A stretch of 64,000 nucleotides of DNA from Rhizopus arrhizus (taxonomy: Eukaryota; Mucoromycota; Mucoromycetes; Mucorales; Rhizopodaceae), in the NCBI GenBank assembly GCA_024220505.1, contig JAKZZE010000010.1, forward strand, positions 1,116,001 to 1,180,000, written 5' to 3'. Position 1 is the first letter of the stretch, and every line of letters begins with the position of its first letter. This document shows, piece by piece, positions 60,875 to 64,000 of the stretch. The position numbers and the translations under genes are program-made. A model generated the notes under the pieces. The model ran no database searches. It was not told the origin of the DNA and saw only the letters and a program-made list of their open reading frames with translations.

Positions 60875-61519
60875 ATGAACAATTCATCAAAAACCCTCAA
60901 GTGGACCTCAAAACGCGTCCAAACAGCACGTATTCAAAAATGTCAATCAAATAAACCCATCCGATCGTTATATAAAATGACACAAAAAAAATCAAGCAAA
61001 AAACCCACAATGACTCCATCAGTTGCTGACAATATCAAGGCGCTTCAAGACGAGTTGGAATTCACGTGTGATTCTTTGGCAACTATTAATATTCTTTATG
61101 AGAGTCTTTATCAGGCCTACAAACTAAGTGAACCAGAATTGGAAAAAACAAAATCAGCCACGCGCCTCTGCGAAAAGGAAAAGGAGCTTTTAACTGAGTA
61201 TGACGATTTAGGTTTGCAGATCAGTCACTTCAACAGTAAATTTACTGAATTGGAAAATCGAATTGCTGCCCTGAAAGAATCCGAAGAAGAGGTCTATGAT
61301 ATACCTAGTTCACTGGCATCCCCTTGCTCATCAATTGAAACAAGTATGTCTGAAATGACACCAAGATCTGATTATATTCAATCTGATTACATTCCATCTG
61401 ATTTCTTACTTGACACAAATTGCTATATACCTTGTAACGATTATCCAAAATCATATTATCAACCTCATTCATACAATTCATACTGTGATCAGATATATCC
61501 CTTATATCCACTTATTTAA
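60875..61519 (+). CDS. Hypothetical coiled-coil protein
   Basis: Single exon, 214 aa, starting just after a T/C-rich leader (60849-60868), which is a fungal promoter-like feature. The N-terminal 50 residues are strongly basic (Lys/Arg/Ser). Residues about 50-140 form coiled coil (VADNIKALQDELEFTCDSLA; LQISHFNSKFTELENRIAAL). The last 60 residues are rich in Ser, Tyr, Asn and Pro with a SDYIQSDYIPSDF repeat. I know no family. A later Met at residue 35 could be the true start. Confidence 0.6.
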   Translation: MNNSSKTLKWTSKRVQTARIQKCQSNKPIRSLYKMTQKKSSKKPTMTPSVADNIKALQDELEFTCDSLATINILYESLYQAYKLSEPELEKTKSATRLCEKEKELLTEYDDLGLQISHFNSKFTELENRIAALKESEEEVYDIPSSLASPCSSIETSMSEMTPRSDYIQSDYIPSDFLLDTNCYIPCNDYPKSYYQPHSYNSYCDQIYPLYPLI

Positions 61520-62422
61520 AAATGACATCAACCCCAACAATTCCTTCTCTCTTTTTCTTCTCATTGTATGCCTTAACCTCATTATGATATAGTATGCAAC
61601 TTTTATGAAAGCATCATCTTTTCAATTATCTTGTTATGCACTATGCCTCTCCCTTTTTTACTGCAAACTTTCTGTAAACCTTTTTCTTTCTTTTGTAATA
61701 TTCCCTTTTCCTATTTTGTAAATACATCAATAAAGCTTACGAATACTAACATTTTTGTAAACGTAAACGGAATTGCCGGATTCTATCCACTACTGTCACA
61801 CAAAATATTGGCGTAATTTGTTACACGCGTTGTTAACGAAACTTCCCTCCTTCTCTTAGTATAGTAACTCCGATATACAAACACCGCTTAATTTATTTTG
61901 ATTGGATATAGTAAAGTATCTTTAGAAGAGCACTTCCGACTTTACCAATCACAATCACGCGTTTTACTATTCTTATTATGCGTGTTTTACGTGTAACGGA
62001 ATGATAAGAAATTGTAAAAAAGCAATACTTCTTTAAGAATTTGTATGTTATAAAGGAATCTATTTTTTTCGTATTCAAGCATTTAAGCGCTTTTATGCTT
62101 GCATGAATAAAAAAAAATTGTATTGTAACTTAATATAGAAAAAAGCTAGTGTTTTTAGCCTTATGCATGATGATACAATACCAGCTAATGGCGACACTGC
62201 ATGGTTCGAAAATGGTAATTAGCCGTCATTTCCGAATGTCCCGCCGATGGATGAAGCAATTGTGGCGTACAAAGGAAAAAAAAAAAAAAAAAAAACATTT
62301 TCACAAATGTATTTTTAATTATTCAGGATAAAAGGGCGGTATTTATGTATCTAATTCCCCTTTTTTCATTTTTTATACGCGTTCATTCAATCCTTGAATT
62401 GTCACGTAGATTGAGCGGTTAG
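61520..62422. other. AT-rich, no supported gene
   Basis: Only short frames without coding signature. Homopolymer A at 62277-62295. A short frame at 62164 reads HDDTIPANGDTAWFENG before a GT, which might be a 5' exon, but no partner exon closes in frame. Confidence 0.4.
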
Positions 62423-62560
62423 TTTGAATTAGATGAATACGTTGATGAGATATTAAAAAAGGCATTTCTACAAAACAAATCCTATCTCCCTCATGTTACA
62501 TCATTGACTATTTTTGGAAAAAGGACATATGTTATTAGAGATAATCGCTTGGGACATTAA
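62423..62560 (+). other. Possible exon or gene remnant
   Basis: 46 codons after an AG acceptor-like site, ending in TAA: ELDEYVDEILKKAFLQNKSY and then VTSLTIFGKRTYVIRDN. Composition is protein-like, and the LPHVTSLTIFG part recalls LRR/F-box proteins, but no start codon or upstream exon was found. May be a relic. Confidence 0.25.
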
Positions 62561-64000
62561 AAAGTACGAAAAAAAAAATTTAATTTGGAGGCATATTAAA
62601 AAAAAAATTTGCTTATTGTAACAAAATGAAAATGCTTAAATAATTTGTGAAGGCAAAGTTCAAAAGTTTACTTTTCATTTTTGTACTACTTTAAATAAAC
62701 AGTCACTTGGCTTAGTGTGCACATATCACTGATAAGCCATTGCTTTTGTTCAATGAATAAAGACTGATACAGCACTTAGATTTTAGTAAATGGATTGTTT
62801 GAAGAATAACACCATTTTCCTTTTTATAATTGTAGTAACTTATACCAATCAAACTACTATTTCCTCCTATTTTTAAACAACATACATTTAAAAAGAAGGC
62901 TTTGTATCAATTGGTTCTTTACAATAAAAAAAACAATTTATACTTTCTTATTTCCCCCTTTTACTTTAAAGGGGTTACGCCAGAGTGATTAAGATATCAG
63001 GTTTATATAAAAGATTTAGGTTTAATTTTATTATTTGTAACGCCAGTGAGTAGAAATAAATGTGATGGTTCATATTTTGAACATCATTTTCTATAGACTA
63101 CAGTTACAGTAATAACTCATTTTTAAAAAGAACTCGTGACTCAATCTGATTTCTTACAGTGAACAATAAGGCTTATCGGCATGTCTAAACTCTATTTAAG
63201 GGGAAAAGAAAGGAAAGCAAAAGAAAAGAAGGTGGCTTGAAGCAGGTATAAAGGTTTAAATGTACAAGATATCATTTACAAGTAATTAGCCTTTATGATA
63301 TTGAATGATTGATTACTTATTATTTAATACACTCGAATCAGTTTAGAACCATTGTTGTTTAAGGAGAATGTTTATTATATATAAATTAATAAAGATATTT
63401 AATTGCCTTTGTGCCAATTGTTTATCATTGTACAAATATTAAAGTTTTCAATTTATAAGTCATATTCCTTGGTTTAGCTCAATTTCTCTTGTGTGAAATT
63501 ATAGAAGCAACAATAATAATTACTCATTCGTGAATATCGATAGAATTTAATAAATACTCTACTAAATGTGAATTACTGTAATCTCTCTTTTTTTTTCGTT
63601 CTTCTTTTTATGAAGCACCAAGAAAAAGATAAAGATGTTTCACAAATAACATTGATTTCTGGTTTTTTTTTTTAAAGTACACAATCTTGGATCTAATTTT
63701 CTAATTTCCCTCATTTTGCGTTGTTTAATAAAAAAGATAAGAGATATTCACAGCAAAAAATAATTTATTTTACGCATGCCAATGCTTTCAACACATTAAG
63801 CAGTGATAAGAATTGAATTAATGCATTTTTATGCCAAGAAATTCAAATTTTCAAACATGTACAGTCAAATTGGTTTAAGAACCACATCTACAGCTAATTA
63901 AAGAAGCATAATGACCATTGGATAAAGCAGCAGTATTCTAGATCGAGTTTACTTTTTGATTTCAATGCTACCATTTGTTCTGTGTAGCTATGCATGTGAG
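62561..64000. other. AT-rich end of window, no gene seen
   Basis: About 1.4 kb with no frame of interest on either strand. GTTACGCCAGAGTGA at about 62975 and GTAACGCCAGTGAGT at about 63037 are an imperfect direct repeat. No tRNA fold was found. Confidence 0.5.

Noticed and set aside
62969..63050. tRNA-like sequence with GCCAGAGTGATTAAG
   Set aside because: It resembles the D-arm of a Ser/Leu tRNA, but no acceptor stem, anticodon arm or T-arm can be folded around it.

Overview
The window looks like nuclear DNA of an early-diverging filamentous fungus, most likely Mucoromycota (Mucorales-like). It is AT-rich with many long A/T homopolymers. Genes are split by short GT-AG introns of roughly 45-60 nt. 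Transposon families (two non-LTR retrotransposons and an IS630/Tc1-type transposase) resemble those of Mucorales. The gene set is eukaryotic and fungal: a PDR-type ABC transporter, a fused tryptophan synthase, a Zn2Cys6 regulator, nuclear-encoded mitochondrial proteins. Exon structures below were joined by hand; where several exons are given, the frames close exactly.

The left 28 kb is dominated by a large direct duplication. Bases 1-8975 (copy 1) are repeated at about 17632-26733 (copy 2). Each copy carries, in order, the 5' part of a LINE (LINE-A, minus strand), a small chimeric fragment made of an F-box gene and a NOT4 gene, a full-size PDR ABC transporter (plus strand), and a gene that reads as the NELF-A subunit of negative elongation factor (minus strand). 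Copy 2 is intact. Copy 1 has many single-base indels, a lost NELF-A start codon and a polyglutamine tract about 100 nt shorter. Between the copies lie a 5'-truncated L1-like element (LINE-2) whose poly-A tail sits exactly at the end of copy 1, a broken IS630/Tc1-like transposase gene, and the 3' half of LINE-A. LINE-A appears full length at 14326-19114, with a 14-nt target-site duplication.

The right 37 kb is ordinary, gene-dense fungal sequence: F-box protein, NOT4 (CCR4-NOT E3 ligase), VPS68/TMEM50 family, TRP5, two head-to-head stomatin/SPFH paralogues, an ATP synthase beta pseudogene, a PPR protein, an I78-type inhibitor-like small protein, a 595-aa protein of unknown function, a tristetraprolin-type CCCH protein, an inner-membrane-like mitochondrial protein, a HIT protein with a 16-nt micro-exon, an LEA2-type membrane protein, NDUFS8 and MRPS5 sharing a 245-bp divergent promoter, a Zn2Cys6 factor, a four-CBS protein, a nitronate monooxygenase, the GTP/GDP carrier GGC1 and a coiled-coil protein. 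The last 2.4 kb holds no convincing gene.

The strongest points for follow-up are a NELF-A homologue in a fungus, the recent inverted F-box/NOT4 chimera whose 76-nt F-box part is identical to its source, and the question of whether the 9-kb duplication is real or an unpolished haplotype copy.
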